A DNA stretch of 64,000 nucleotides from Armatimonadota bacterium (GTDB taxonomy: Bacteria; Armatimonadota; HRBIN16). The stretch is taken from NCBI GenBank assembly GCA_026003175.1, contig BPGT01000003.1:124001-188000 (forward strand). The letters are read 5' to 3'. Position 1 is the first letter of the stretch; the number at the start of each line of letters is the position of its first letter. The notes under the pieces were generated by a model that was not told the origin of the DNA, made no database searches, and saw nothing but the letters and a program-made list of their open reading frames with translations. Positions 16,057 to 24,223 of this stretch are shown here, piece by piece. Both the position numbers and the translations under genes were made by a program.

Positions 16057-18345
16057 CTACTTACTGAACACCATATCAGTTTCGCGCGGGGGCACGCGCT
16101 CCTCCATCGGCTGGAGCGACCATCCGGTATGCAAACCGGCGACGAACCATGCTAAAGCCAACGCACCGATAGTGAACACGCTGTCACCGACAGTACGCAA
16201 CCAGCGTAGGGTTTGTAGCAGCGGCTGTTGCAGGAACTCTGCCGAACGGGCGTACCACAATCCCTGATCGATGCTTGCTGCCGCCTGCAACAGTCCCACC
16301 GGCAACAGACTCAGCAGCACCATGAGCGCCAGCCCGATGTTCATCGCCCAGAAAGCGAAACGCAAAATCCGCTCGTTCCATTGATGTTCTATAGTGAACG
16401 CCCGCAGGCAGAAGAGCATCAGCCCTAAGCCCAACAGACCGTACACCCCAAACAGGGCGGTATGTCCATGCACAGGAGTTGTGTTCAGCCCCTGCATGTA
16501 GTACAGGGCGATGGGCGGGTTAATCAGAAAGCCAAACAGCCCCGCTCCGACCATGTTCCAGAAGGCAACGCCCACGAAGAACAAGATGGGTAAGCGGAAC
16601 GCCTGTACCCACGGGCGTGCCCTGCTCAGTTTGAGATTCTCGTAGGCTTCAAACCCCACCAGCACCAGAGGTACAACCTCCAGGGCACTGAAGGTCGCTC
16701 CCCACGCCAGAACGGCGGTAGGCGTGCCAGTAAAGTACAGGTGATGCATCGTGCCGATGATACCACCTGTCAGATAAGTAGCGGCGGTGAACAGTGCAGC
16801 GCTGGTCGCTGTAGACGCCTTCACCAACTCCATTCGGCTGAACAGGAAGGCGATGACTGCGGTGGCGAAGACCTCAAAGAAGCCTTCTACCCACAGATGC
16901 ACCACCCACCAGCGCCAGTACTCTGCCATCGCCAGGTGGGTATGCCGTCCCCACATCAGCCCTGCACCGTAGAACGAGCCGATAGCGACCGCGGAAAGCA
17001 GGAACAACGCCAGCAGGCTGCGGCTGTCGGAGCGGGCGCGTAATGCAGGCAGTAGTGCCCTACCGACCATGCCCAGCCACAGGAACAAGCCAACCAGCAA
17101 CAGTATCTGCCAGAAGCGACCGAGGTCCACGTACTCGTACCCCTGGTGCCCGAACCAGAAGCTGGTTCCTAATCCCATCTTCTGCTGGATGGAAAGCCAT
17201 TGTCCCGCCATTGATCCCACAACGATGAACAGCAGGGCAATGTACAGCAGGTTGACGCCCAGCTTCTGAAACCTCGGCTCGTAGCCCGATACCGCTGGCG
17301 CCACAAATAGCCCTGTCGCCAGCCAGGCGGTGGCAATCCAGAAAATGCCCAGCTGCACATGCCACGTGCGCACCACCGCATAGGGCAGATACTGCGCCAG
17401 CGGAACGCCGAAGAACCCCAGTCCTTCCACGCTATAGTGGGCGGTGAGGATGCCGAACACAATCTGTGCGAGGAACATCGCTACGACCGTCCAGAAATAC
17501 TTCAGCGTAGCGTGCATTGACGGAGTGAGCTGCAGTGCACGCAACGGGTTTTCCTCCGGCACAGTAGTATCCTCTTCTTCGCGCCGGCGGGCGGCAAAAT
17601 ACCACACCATGCTCCCGACGCCCGCTAGCAACGCCACCACGCTGATAATAGACCACAGTACGATGGCGCTGGTCGGCTCGTTGTCAATCAGTGGTTCGTG
17701 GGGCCAGTTATTGGTGTAAGTCACGTTGGTGCCCGGACGGTTCGTGCCACATGCCCACGCCGCCCAGAAGAAAAAGGCATTGAGTGCCTCTCGGTGATTG
17801 GCGTTGCTCACGCTGTTCGGGGGGATAGCATACGCCTGGCGTAGAGAGTTCAGGCGCATGTCGTCTCCGAACAAAGCAGCGTAATGCGCCCCAACAGCAC
17901 GTATTGCTTGTGCCCGCAGAGGTGAGACCACAAGGTCTCCGGTCTGGGGATTATAGGTATTCGTACGCACCTCGCGCTTTACCAGCTCGCGCAAGGCGGC
18001 TTGCTGTTCGGTGGAGAGTTCTGCATAGGTTACCCCGTGTTGTTGCTGAGCCAAATGGTTCAGCATCCAAACGATTTCGCGGTGCAACCAGTCTGCTGAC
18101 CAGTCGGGGGCAACATACGCGCCATGTCCCCAAACGGAACCAACCTCTTGCCCCCCCATAGATTGCCAGACGTTCTGTCCTTCCTGAATCTGTTGCCGGG
18201 TGAAGATTACCTGCCCGTCTGAGGTAATCACACGCTGAGGGAGGGGAGGGGCTTGCTGATATATCTCAACGCCGTAGTAACCGAGTACGGCGAAGGAGGC
18301 GAGTAGAACCACTGCCAAAGTGAGCCACAGTTTCGTGTACCGCAT
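16057..18345 (-). CDS. norZ: Quinol-dependent nitric oxide reductase (qNOR)
   Basis: 762 residues from ATG 18345 (GGAGGAAGC upstream; an in-frame ATG at 18366 adds seven residues). It has the heme-copper-oxidase-like NorB fold with 14 or so helices. The N-terminal 200-residue extension is typical of quinol-oxidising forms (GQNVWQSMGGQEVGSVWGHG, FFWAAWACGTNRPG, YTNNWPHEP). Ligand regions are HVQLGIFWIATAWLA, HLWVEGFFEVFATA, GTMHHLYFTGTP and HGHTALFGVYG. It reduces 2 NO to N2O at the membrane using quinol. It is the first gene of a minus-strand operon with cupin and ric. A strong promoter and a palindromic operator precede it. Confidence 0.95.
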   Translation of the reverse strand: MRYTKLWLTLAVVLLASFAVLGYYGVEIYQQAPPLPQRVITSDGQVIFTRQQIQEGQNVWQSMGGQEVGSVWGHGAYVAPDWSADWLHREIVWMLNHLAQQQHGVTYAELSTEQQAALRELVKREVRTNTYNPQTGDLVVSPLRAQAIRAVGAHYAALFGDDMRLNSLRQAYAIPPNSVSNANHREALNAFFFWAAWACGTNRPGTNVTYTNNWPHEPLIDNEPTSAIVLWSIISVVALLAGVGSMVWYFAARRREEEDTTVPEENPLRALQLTPSMHATLKYFWTVVAMFLAQIVFGILTAHYSVEGLGFFGVPLAQYLPYAVVRTWHVQLGIFWIATAWLATGLFVAPAVSGYEPRFQKLGVNLLYIALLFIVVGSMAGQWLSIQQKMGLGTSFWFGHQGYEYVDLGRFWQILLLVGLFLWLGMVGRALLPALRARSDSRSLLALFLLSAVAIGSFYGAGLMWGRHTHLAMAEYWRWWVVHLWVEGFFEVFATAVIAFLFSRMELVKASTATSAALFTAATYLTGGIIGTMHHLYFTGTPTAVLAWGATFSALEVVPLVLVGFEAYENLKLSRARPWVQAFRLPILFFVGVAFWNMVGAGLFGFLINPPIALYYMQGLNTTPVHGHTALFGVYGLLGLGLMLFCLRAFTIEHQWNERILRFAFWAMNIGLALMVLLSLLPVGLLQAAASIDQGLWYARSAEFLQQPLLQTLRWLRTVGDSVFTIGALALAWFVAGLHTGWSLQPMEERVPPRETDMVFSK

Positions 18346-18371
18346 CGTTAGCTTCCTCCATTTCATATTTC

Positions 18372-18393
18372 GGATAAGAATATATTCTTATCC
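18372..18393. promoter_or_regulatory. Perfect 22-bp palindromic operator
   Basis: Half-site GGATAAGAATA directly followed by its reverse complement. It lies just downstream of the leftward promoter of the NO reductase and just upstream of the rightward -35 of the Rrf2 gene. That is the position expected of an operator used by the adjacent Rrf2 protein. Confidence 0.75.
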
Positions 18394-18396
18394 TGT

Positions 18397-18425
18397 TTGC
18401 TTTTATTATACTGCTGTGATAAAAT
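18397..18425 (+). promoter_or_regulatory. Promoter of the Rrf2 gene
   Basis: TTGCTT (18397-18402), 17-base spacer, TAAAAT (18420-18425), 36 bases before ATG 18462. It overlaps the opposing promoter. Confidence 0.6.
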
Positions 18426-18434
18426 AGATGTCAA
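18405..18434 (-). promoter_or_regulatory. Promoter of the NO reductase operon
   Basis: Read on the minus strand: TTGACA (18434-18429), 18-base spacer, TATAAT (18410-18405). Transcription would start near 18398 and run straight through the palindrome, so a bound repressor would block it. Confidence 0.75.
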
Positions 18435-18461
18435 GGTCTTGTATGCAGGGAGAAAGAAAAA

Positions 18462-18884
18462 ATGATTTCGCAGACCGCAGAGTACGCTTTGAGGGCAATG
18501 GTTTATCTGGCGCAGTACCCTGAGCAATCGCACACCAATCAGCAGATTGCGCGGGTGACGCGCGTGCCAACGGGATATTTGGCGAAAGTGCTGCAGAACC
18601 TGAGCCGTGCCGGTTTAATCACCTCACGGCGTGGGCTCGGGGGAGGGTTCGCCCTGGCAAAGCCTCCGGGTGAGATTACCGTTTATGAGATTGTGCAGGC
18701 GGTAGACCCCATCCCCCGTATCACCTCGTGCCCTTTGAAGCTGAAGGCACATCGGGACAAGCTGTGTCCGCTGCACCAGCGGCTGGATGATGCCTGGGAA
18801 CTAGTAGAACAGTCTTTCCGCAGCACCACGCTCGGTGACATTATCGACGAAGCGGGCGAAGAAGGGGTGCTGTGTGAGGAATAA
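18462..18884 (+). CDS. Rrf2-family transcriptional regulator, NsrR-like by context
   Basis: 140 residues. The N-terminal winged helix is typical of Rrf2 (ISQTAEYALRAMVYLAQYP, VPTGYLAKVLQNLSRAGLI, RRGLGGGFALA). The sensor half has cysteines at ITSCPLK and KLCPLHQRL, plus one more near the end (VLCEE). Rrf2 proteins often hold an Fe-S cluster on three cysteines. The C-x11-C spacing here differs from classical NsrR, so the cluster ligands are uncertain. Divergent from the NO reductase operon with a shared palindrome, it is most likely an NO-responsive repressor of that operon. Confidence 0.88.
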   Translation: MISQTAEYALRAMVYLAQYPEQSHTNQQIARVTRVPTGYLAKVLQNLSRAGLITSRRGLGGGFALAKPPGEITVYEIVQAVDPIPRITSCPLKLKAHRDKLCPLHQRLDDAWELVEQSFRSTTLGDIIDEAGEEGVLCEE

Positions 18885-18952
18885 TAGGGTAGGCTCCGCC
18901 CGAGCCGTTGGTGTTTGGTCGCAGCGCAGCGCATCCCTCCAGAACAACCCTG

Positions 18953-18988
18953 TGGGGGCGAACCGGCTCACTGTCAGGCTCGCCCCCA
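18953..18988. terminator. Terminator between the Rrf2 gene and the pilus operon
   Basis: 9-bp stem TGGGGGCGA / TCGCCCCCA between convergent genes. The preceding 18892-18908 resembles half of repeat family B. Confidence 0.5.
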
Positions 18989-18998
18989 GGTCAACTGG

Positions 18999-20216
18999 CT
19001 AGTTGATGTTGCTGACCAGCGTGAAGATAGGAGTCATCACGGAGATGGCGATAAACCCCACTATCACCCCCAGGAAGATAATGAGCATCGGCTCAATCAT
19101 CGAGGTCAGCCCTTTGACGGTGGCGTCCACCTCTTTCTCGTAGAAGTCGGACACCTTCACCAGCATATCGCTCAGGCGACCCGTCTCTTCGCCCACGTCG
19201 ATCATGTGGGTGACCATCGTGGGGAACAGCCCGCTGGCGCCCAGCGGTGTGCTGAGCTTTTGCCCTTCGCGCACGCCGTTTCGCGCGCTGTCGATGGCGG
19301 TCGCCAGCACGCTGTTGCCTGCGGTCTCTGCCACGATCTCCAGCGAGCGCATCATGGATACACCGCTGGCAATGAGCACACCGAACGTGCGGGCGAAGCG
19401 CGAGATACTCATCTTCAGCACCAGGTCGCCGATGATGGGCAACCGTAACTTCACGAGGTCAATCTGATAACGTCCTTTCGGGTTCTTGCCGTACTGCTTG
19501 AGGAACACGAACGCCCCAATCAGCAGGGCAGGCGGTATATACCAATAAGCCACCGCATAATCGCTGAGGCTGAACAGAAACTGGGTGGCAGGGGGCATTT
19601 TCACGTTCATGCTGGCGAAAATCTCCTTAAAGCGTGGCAGCACGAACGTGAACAGCGCGAACACCATCACCATCGAGAAGATAAGCACCAGCACCGGATA
19701 CATCATCGCCGATTTGATCTTCTGGCGGATTTCGAGCTCTTTCTCCAGAAACTGCGCCAGGCGGTCCAGTATCTGGTCCAGGATACCGCCTACCTCTGCG
19801 GCACGCACCATGTTCACATAGAGCTTGGAAAACACCTGCGGATGTTTACTCAGTGCGTCGGCGAGAGACATTCCCCCTTTCACATCCTGACGCACCGCCC
19901 CGATGACCTCACGCAGTGCAGGGTTTTTCGCTTGCGTTTCCAGTGCGTCCAGGCTCTTCAGGATGGGAATGCCTGCGTCAATCATGGTAGCGAACTGCCT
20001 GCTGAACATCACCAGTTCCAGCAGCTTCACCTTTTTGGAGCGGTTCAGGTCTTTCAGCGCAGCCAGGCTGAAACCGCCGCGCTTCGGCTGTACGCTCAGC
20101 ACATGGTAGTGCTGTTCGTGCAGCCACGCCAGCACCAGCCGCTCGTCGTCCGCTTCCATCACACCGCGCAGGGTGCGCCCGGACGGGTCTACCGCATTGT
20201 ATACAAACTGTGGCAT
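18999..20216 (-). CDS. pilC: Type IV pilus inner-membrane platform protein PilC
   Basis: 405 residues from ATG 20216 (MPQFVYNAVDPSGR; AAGGAG about 10 bases upstream). It contains two T2SF domains: LVMFSRQFATMIDAGIPILKSLDAL near 70 and the second set ISRFARTFGVLIASGVSMMRSLEIV near 275. Three membrane helices lie near 175, 220 and 380. PilC anchors the pilus ATPases and organises pilin insertion. It is the last gene of the minus-strand pilus operon, immediately after pilT. Confidence 0.93.
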   Translation of the reverse strand: MPQFVYNAVDPSGRTLRGVMEADDERLVLAWLHEQHYHVLSVQPKRGGFSLAALKDLNRSKKVKLLELVMFSRQFATMIDAGIPILKSLDALETQAKNPALREVIGAVRQDVKGGMSLADALSKHPQVFSKLYVNMVRAAEVGGILDQILDRLAQFLEKELEIRQKIKSAMMYPVLVLIFSMVMVFALFTFVLPRFKEIFASMNVKMPPATQFLFSLSDYAVAYWYIPPALLIGAFVFLKQYGKNPKGRYQIDLVKLRLPIIGDLVLKMSISRFARTFGVLIASGVSMMRSLEIVAETAGNSVLATAIDSARNGVREGQKLSTPLGASGLFPTMVTHMIDVGEETGRLSDMLVKVSDFYEKEVDATVKGLTSMIEPMLIIFLGVIVGFIAISVMTPIFTLVSNIN

Positions 20217-20234
20217 AGCGATCACTCTCCTTGT

Positions 20235-21458
20235 TTATCGCGCTTGTATAAACCGCATGAAGTTCTCGCGGTCGATACAGCGCAGTACCGCTTCCTCAAA
20301 CGAGACCAGTCCGTTCAGGTGCAAATCAGCCAGCGCACGGTCCATCGTTTGCATGCCCTGTTGGGAGCTGGTCTCCATGATGGAATAAATCTGGTGCACC
20401 TTACCTTCCCGAATCAGGTTGCGGATAGCGGGGGTAGCAATCATAATCTCCACCGCCGCCACGCGTCCGCCGCCCAGCATGGGCAGTAGTTGCTGGGCAA
20501 CCACCGACTCCAGCGTGTTCGCCAGCTGGATGCGGATTTGCTCTTGCTGCTCCGGTGGGAACACGTCCACCACGCGGTCAATGGTTTGTGGCGCGTTGCG
20601 CGTGTGCAGTGTAGCGAAAACGAGGTGTCCGGTTTCCGCCAGGGTGAGGGCGGCGCGGATGGTTTCCAGGTCGCGCATTTCGCCTACCAGAATCACGTCG
20701 GGGTCTTCGCGTAACACAGCACGCAACGCGTTGTGGAACGAGTCGGTGTCTGTGCCCAGCTCGCGCTGGTTGACCATACTGTTTTTGTGAGAGTGGAGGT
20801 ACTCGATAGGGTCTTCAATGGTCATAATATGGCAGTTGCGCTCGGTGTTAATCACGTCGATCATCGACGCGATGGTAGTAGACTTTCCGGAGCCGGTGGG
20901 ACCGGTGACCAGAATCAACCCGCTGTGGCGTCGGGTCAATTCACGCAGGATAGCCGGCAGGCGCAGCTGCTCCAGCGAGGGGATGGCGGAAGGAATGGCG
21001 CGCATAGCGCATCCCACCGAGCCTCGCTGTCGGTAGACGTTGAAACGGAACCTGCCGACATCTTTAACCCCGTACGAGAAGTCCAGCTCCTTTGTTTTCT
21101 CGAACTTCTGTATCTGGTCTCCGGTCAGCACGTCGTATACCAGCCGCTGGATGTCGCGCGGGTTCAACGGCTCGAAGGGCAATGGATGAAGACGCCCATC
21201 TACCCGCACCATTGGCGGCAAGCCGACGGACAGGTGCAGGTCGGAAGCTCCCTTTTCCACTGTCATCCGCAACAGGTCATCGATATGCATGTCGTCGATG
21301 GAGAGCGTCTCCCCGTCGGACGCATGGCGCTCCCCTGTGGCGGTGGCGACCGACACAGCACTTTGCGAATACGCCGGGAGGTTTTCCTCGTCCAGCGGCA
21401 TCAGGTCTTCTATATCATCGTGGCGACTTGTCTGTTGCTGCAGATAGCCCTGCTCCAT
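20235..21458 (-). CDS. pilT: Pilus retraction ATPase PilT
   Basis: 407 residues, ATG 21458 behind AGGAGGGAG. After a 40-residue variable start, the PilT core reads MHIDDLLRMTVEKGASDLHLSVG. It has the Walker A GPTGSGKSTT near 185, Asp box TIEDPIEYLH, Walker B DPDVILVGEMRDLETI, and His box GHLVFATLHT. The hexameric ATPase drives pilus retraction and twitching. It is slightly longer than the usual 345 residues because of the N-terminal tail. Gap to pilC is 18 bases. Confidence 0.95.
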   Translation of the reverse strand: MEQGYLQQQTSRHDDIEDLMPLDEENLPAYSQSAVSVATATGERHASDGETLSIDDMHIDDLLRMTVEKGASDLHLSVGLPPMVRVDGRLHPLPFEPLNPRDIQRLVYDVLTGDQIQKFEKTKELDFSYGVKDVGRFRFNVYRQRGSVGCAMRAIPSAIPSLEQLRLPAILRELTRRHSGLILVTGPTGSGKSTTIASMIDVINTERNCHIMTIEDPIEYLHSHKNSMVNQRELGTDTDSFHNALRAVLREDPDVILVGEMRDLETIRAALTLAETGHLVFATLHTRNAPQTIDRVVDVFPPEQQEQIRIQLANTLESVVAQQLLPMLGGGRVAAVEIMIATPAIRNLIREGKVHQIYSIMETSSQQGMQTMDRALADLHLNGLVSFEEAVLRCIDRENFMRFIQAR

Positions 21459-21474
21459 GCGTATCTCCCTCCTG

Positions 21475-22350
21475 TCAAGCAGCCATACTGTGGAGTCCCG
21501 CGCTGCGCTCTACCTCTACACGGCATCCTTCTATTAGCGTATCAATCTGTTCGGAGCTGATGCCCAGCGTTTTCATCGCCTCTTCGTTGATGCCGTTACG
21601 CCAGTATTGCTCATCTGCCCCGGACTCCAGCGCGTTGGAGATGTCGCTGGCGATAGCCACCACGGCAACCAGCTTTGGCGCGACAGAGGCGGCGGGGATG
21701 TAGTGATGATAACCAATCGCCTCTCCCAGCACAGTGGGCAGGTTCCAGTGGAGAGCGAGCGCAAGCCCCACATCCGCGTGGTTAAAGCCCAGAATTTGCT
21801 CTTCCGCCTCGTGGTGGCGAATACCCAGCCGCTCCGCCGTCTGCACCACCTGCATCATCGCTTGAGGGTAGTATTGCTCCAGCACTGTCTTGCCGATATC
21901 GTGTAGCAAGCCTGCCGCAAAAGCCTCGTCGGGAACCACGTCGGATGCATAGGCGCATACCAGGCGCGTGAGTAGCGAAGTATCCACCGAGTGTTTCCAG
22001 ATGCGGCGCTTCAGCAGGCTCTGGCTGTCGGACTTGCCGATGAACATGTTGTAGCAAGATGCGGTCATGGCGATGTTGCGCACCGTGCGGAAGCCCAGAA
22101 ACATCACCGCTTCACGCAGTGAACTCACCCTTCTGGGTAGTCCGTAGTAGGAGGAGTTTGCCAGCGTTAGCACCTTGCTGGTCAACCCCTGGTCCTGCCC
22201 GATGACATCTTCCAGTTCCTGCGTGGTCGCGCGGGTACTGCTGGTCATATCCAGCACTTTCATGACCACTTGCGGTAGCATAGCGATTTCGCCGATGTTT
22301 TGTATCACTTCTTGGGGCGACTTGGGAATCCCCGCGATATGTGAACCCAT
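21475..22350 (-). CDS. HDOD-domain signalling protein
   Basis: 291 residues. It carries an HDOD domain: LPQVVMKVLDMTSS near 27, LTLANSSYYGLPRRVSSLREAVMFLG near 65-90, and an intact-looking HD-like motif AAGLLHDIGKTVLEQYYP near 143. HDOD proteins are catalytically unproven regulators often linked to c-di-GMP and surface motility. Placement between pilB and pilT, with a 16-base gap to pilT, implies a role in controlling pilus motors. Confidence 0.88.
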   Translation of the reverse strand: MGSHIAGIPKSPQEVIQNIGEIAMLPQVVMKVLDMTSSTRATTQELEDVIGQDQGLTSKVLTLANSSYYGLPRRVSSLREAVMFLGFRTVRNIAMTASCYNMFIGKSDSQSLLKRRIWKHSVDTSLLTRLVCAYASDVVPDEAFAAGLLHDIGKTVLEQYYPQAMMQVVQTAERLGIRHHEAEEQILGFNHADVGLALALHWNLPTVLGEAIGYHHYIPAASVAPKLVAVVAIASDISNALESGADEQYWRNGINEEAMKTLGISSEQIDTLIEGCRVEVERSAGLHSMAA

Positions 22351-22379
22351 CTGTCTACCTCCGATGCGTCTTGTTCGTT

Positions 22380-24104
22380 TTAGCCAGAGTAGATGACGCG
22401 CAACGATTCCTCCAACGTCGTGATGCCCAGCAGGATTTTCTGCATGGCATCTTCGCGCAGGGTTCGCATTCCCGCCTCGATAGCCGCTTCACGGATGGCA
22501 TATGAAGAGGCTCGAGCCAGAATGAGTTCGCGCACCTTGTCGGTAACGGGCATCAGCTCGTAGATGCCGGTGCGCCCTTTATAGCCTGTACCTTTGCACA
22601 CTTCGCAACCTCGCCCGCGATAGAAGGTGACGTTCGCGTGCCCTTCGATGTTCATACCCAATCGTTGCATGGCATCACGCGGCGGCGTGTACGGTTCCTT
22701 GCATTTCGAGCATATCGTGCGTAGCAGACGCTGAGCCAGCACGCCGACCAGCGAGGAGGCGATCAGGAACGGCTCCACGCCCATATCCAGCAACCGCGCC
22801 ACCGCACCCGGTGCATCGTTCGTGTGCAGGGTGGACAGCACCAGGTGCCCCGTCAACGCCGCTTCGATGGCGATGATAGCGGTCTCCGCATCGCGAATCT
22901 CGCCCACCATGATGATGTCCGGGTCCTGGCGCAGCATGGCACGCAACCCCGCGGCGAAGGTCATGCCCGCTCTGGGGTTCACGTTTACCTGCGTCAAGCC
23001 CTGCAGTTCGTATTCCACCGGGTCTTCGATTGTCAAAATGTTCTTCTCGCCCGAGTTCAGCTTGGAAAGAACCGAGTATAGCGTTGTCGACTTACCCGAG
23101 CCTGTTGGTCCCGTCACCAGAATTATTCCATAAGTGCGCGTAATCATTGCTTCAAACATTTCAAGCGTGTAGGGCAACATACCGAGCTTATGGAAGTCCA
23201 CGGTGATGCTGCTACGGTCTAACACGCGCATAACCACCTTCTCGCCGTGCACAGAGGGCAGGGTGGAGACACGGAAATCGTAGGTTTTGCCGTCAATCAC
23301 TGCCGAGATACGGTTATCCTGCGGTACGCGCTTTTCGGCAATGTCCATGTCCGCCATAATCTTGAAGCGGCTAATCAGCGAAGCCTGTACCCGTTTGGGC
23401 AGCACCATTGCGTCTTGCATGATGCCGTCGATACGGTAACGCACCTTGACAAACTCTTTGGACGGCTCGATATGGATATCACTGGCTTTGTCCTGTATCG
23501 CTTTGGTGATAATCAGGTTCGCCAGGCGCACCACGGGCGCGTCTTCGCTCAGCTCACGCAGCTGCTCCACGCTAAGGTGTTCTTCTTCGTCCTGCTTCGT
23601 GGAGGTTTGCACATCTACTTGAGCCGAGTCGATCTCGCGCACCACCTGGCTCAGCACATCGGTCACCGCCGTCTCCTGGCGGTAGGCAGTGTTCAGCGCG
23701 TTGAGCACATCCTCTTCGGTGGCGATGACCGGCTCTACATCTTTGCCGGTGATGAGGCGGATTTCGTCGATGGCGAAGATGTCCAGGGGGTTGACCATCG
23801 CCACCGTCAGGCGTCCGTTGTTGAGGCTGACCGGGACCGCTTTGAACCGGCGTGCGATGTCCTGCGCCAGCAGTTTCACCGCTTCCGGCTCCGGTGGTTG
23901 CTGTGATAGGTCTACATAGGAAACGCCCCAGTGCTCACCCATGCACCGAACGCGGTCGCGCTCGGTAATCAACCCCATATCCACCAGCAACTCGCCGATG
24001 TTTTCATGCGATTGCAGCTGTTTCTGCTTTTCAATCGCCGTTGCGAGTTGCTCGCGGGTAATAAGCCCTGCCTGTACGAATATCTCTCCCGTTGTCGACG
24101 CCAT
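22380..24104 (-). CDS. pilB: Pilus extension ATPase PilB/GspE
   Basis: 574 residues. The N-terminal MshEN/GspE_N-like domain (EIFVQAGLITREQLATAI, then GVSYVDLSQQPPEPEAVKLL) is a type that can bind c-di-GMP. The C-terminal ATPase has ASDIHIEPSKEFVKVRYRIDG, Walker A GPTGSGKSTTLYS, TIEDPVEYEL, Walker B DPDIIMVGEIRDAETA and GHLVLSTLHTNDAP. A zinc-binding tetracysteine motif (CSKCKEPY ... CEVCKGTGYKGR) lies near 460-515. It powers pilin polymerisation. Confidence 0.95.
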   Translation of the reverse strand: MASTTGEIFVQAGLITREQLATAIEKQKQLQSHENIGELLVDMGLITERDRVRCMGEHWGVSYVDLSQQPPEPEAVKLLAQDIARRFKAVPVSLNNGRLTVAMVNPLDIFAIDEIRLITGKDVEPVIATEEDVLNALNTAYRQETAVTDVLSQVVREIDSAQVDVQTSTKQDEEEHLSVEQLRELSEDAPVVRLANLIITKAIQDKASDIHIEPSKEFVKVRYRIDGIMQDAMVLPKRVQASLISRFKIMADMDIAEKRVPQDNRISAVIDGKTYDFRVSTLPSVHGEKVVMRVLDRSSITVDFHKLGMLPYTLEMFEAMITRTYGIILVTGPTGSGKSTTLYSVLSKLNSGEKNILTIEDPVEYELQGLTQVNVNPRAGMTFAAGLRAMLRQDPDIIMVGEIRDAETAIIAIEAALTGHLVLSTLHTNDAPGAVARLLDMGVEPFLIASSLVGVLAQRLLRTICSKCKEPYTPPRDAMQRLGMNIEGHANVTFYRGRGCEVCKGTGYKGRTGIYELMPVTDKVRELILARASSYAIREAAIEAGMRTLREDAMQKILLGITTLEESLRVIYSG

Positions 24105-24223
24105 AGCTGGTGCATGCTCCTGAGCGAGCGATACCGCCCGTTCCTTTCATACAGAACGCGCGGAGGGCGAGTGCGATAGAGGCATCGCGGCTCACCCTCC
24201 AATCTCACACGGATGCCTCCACT

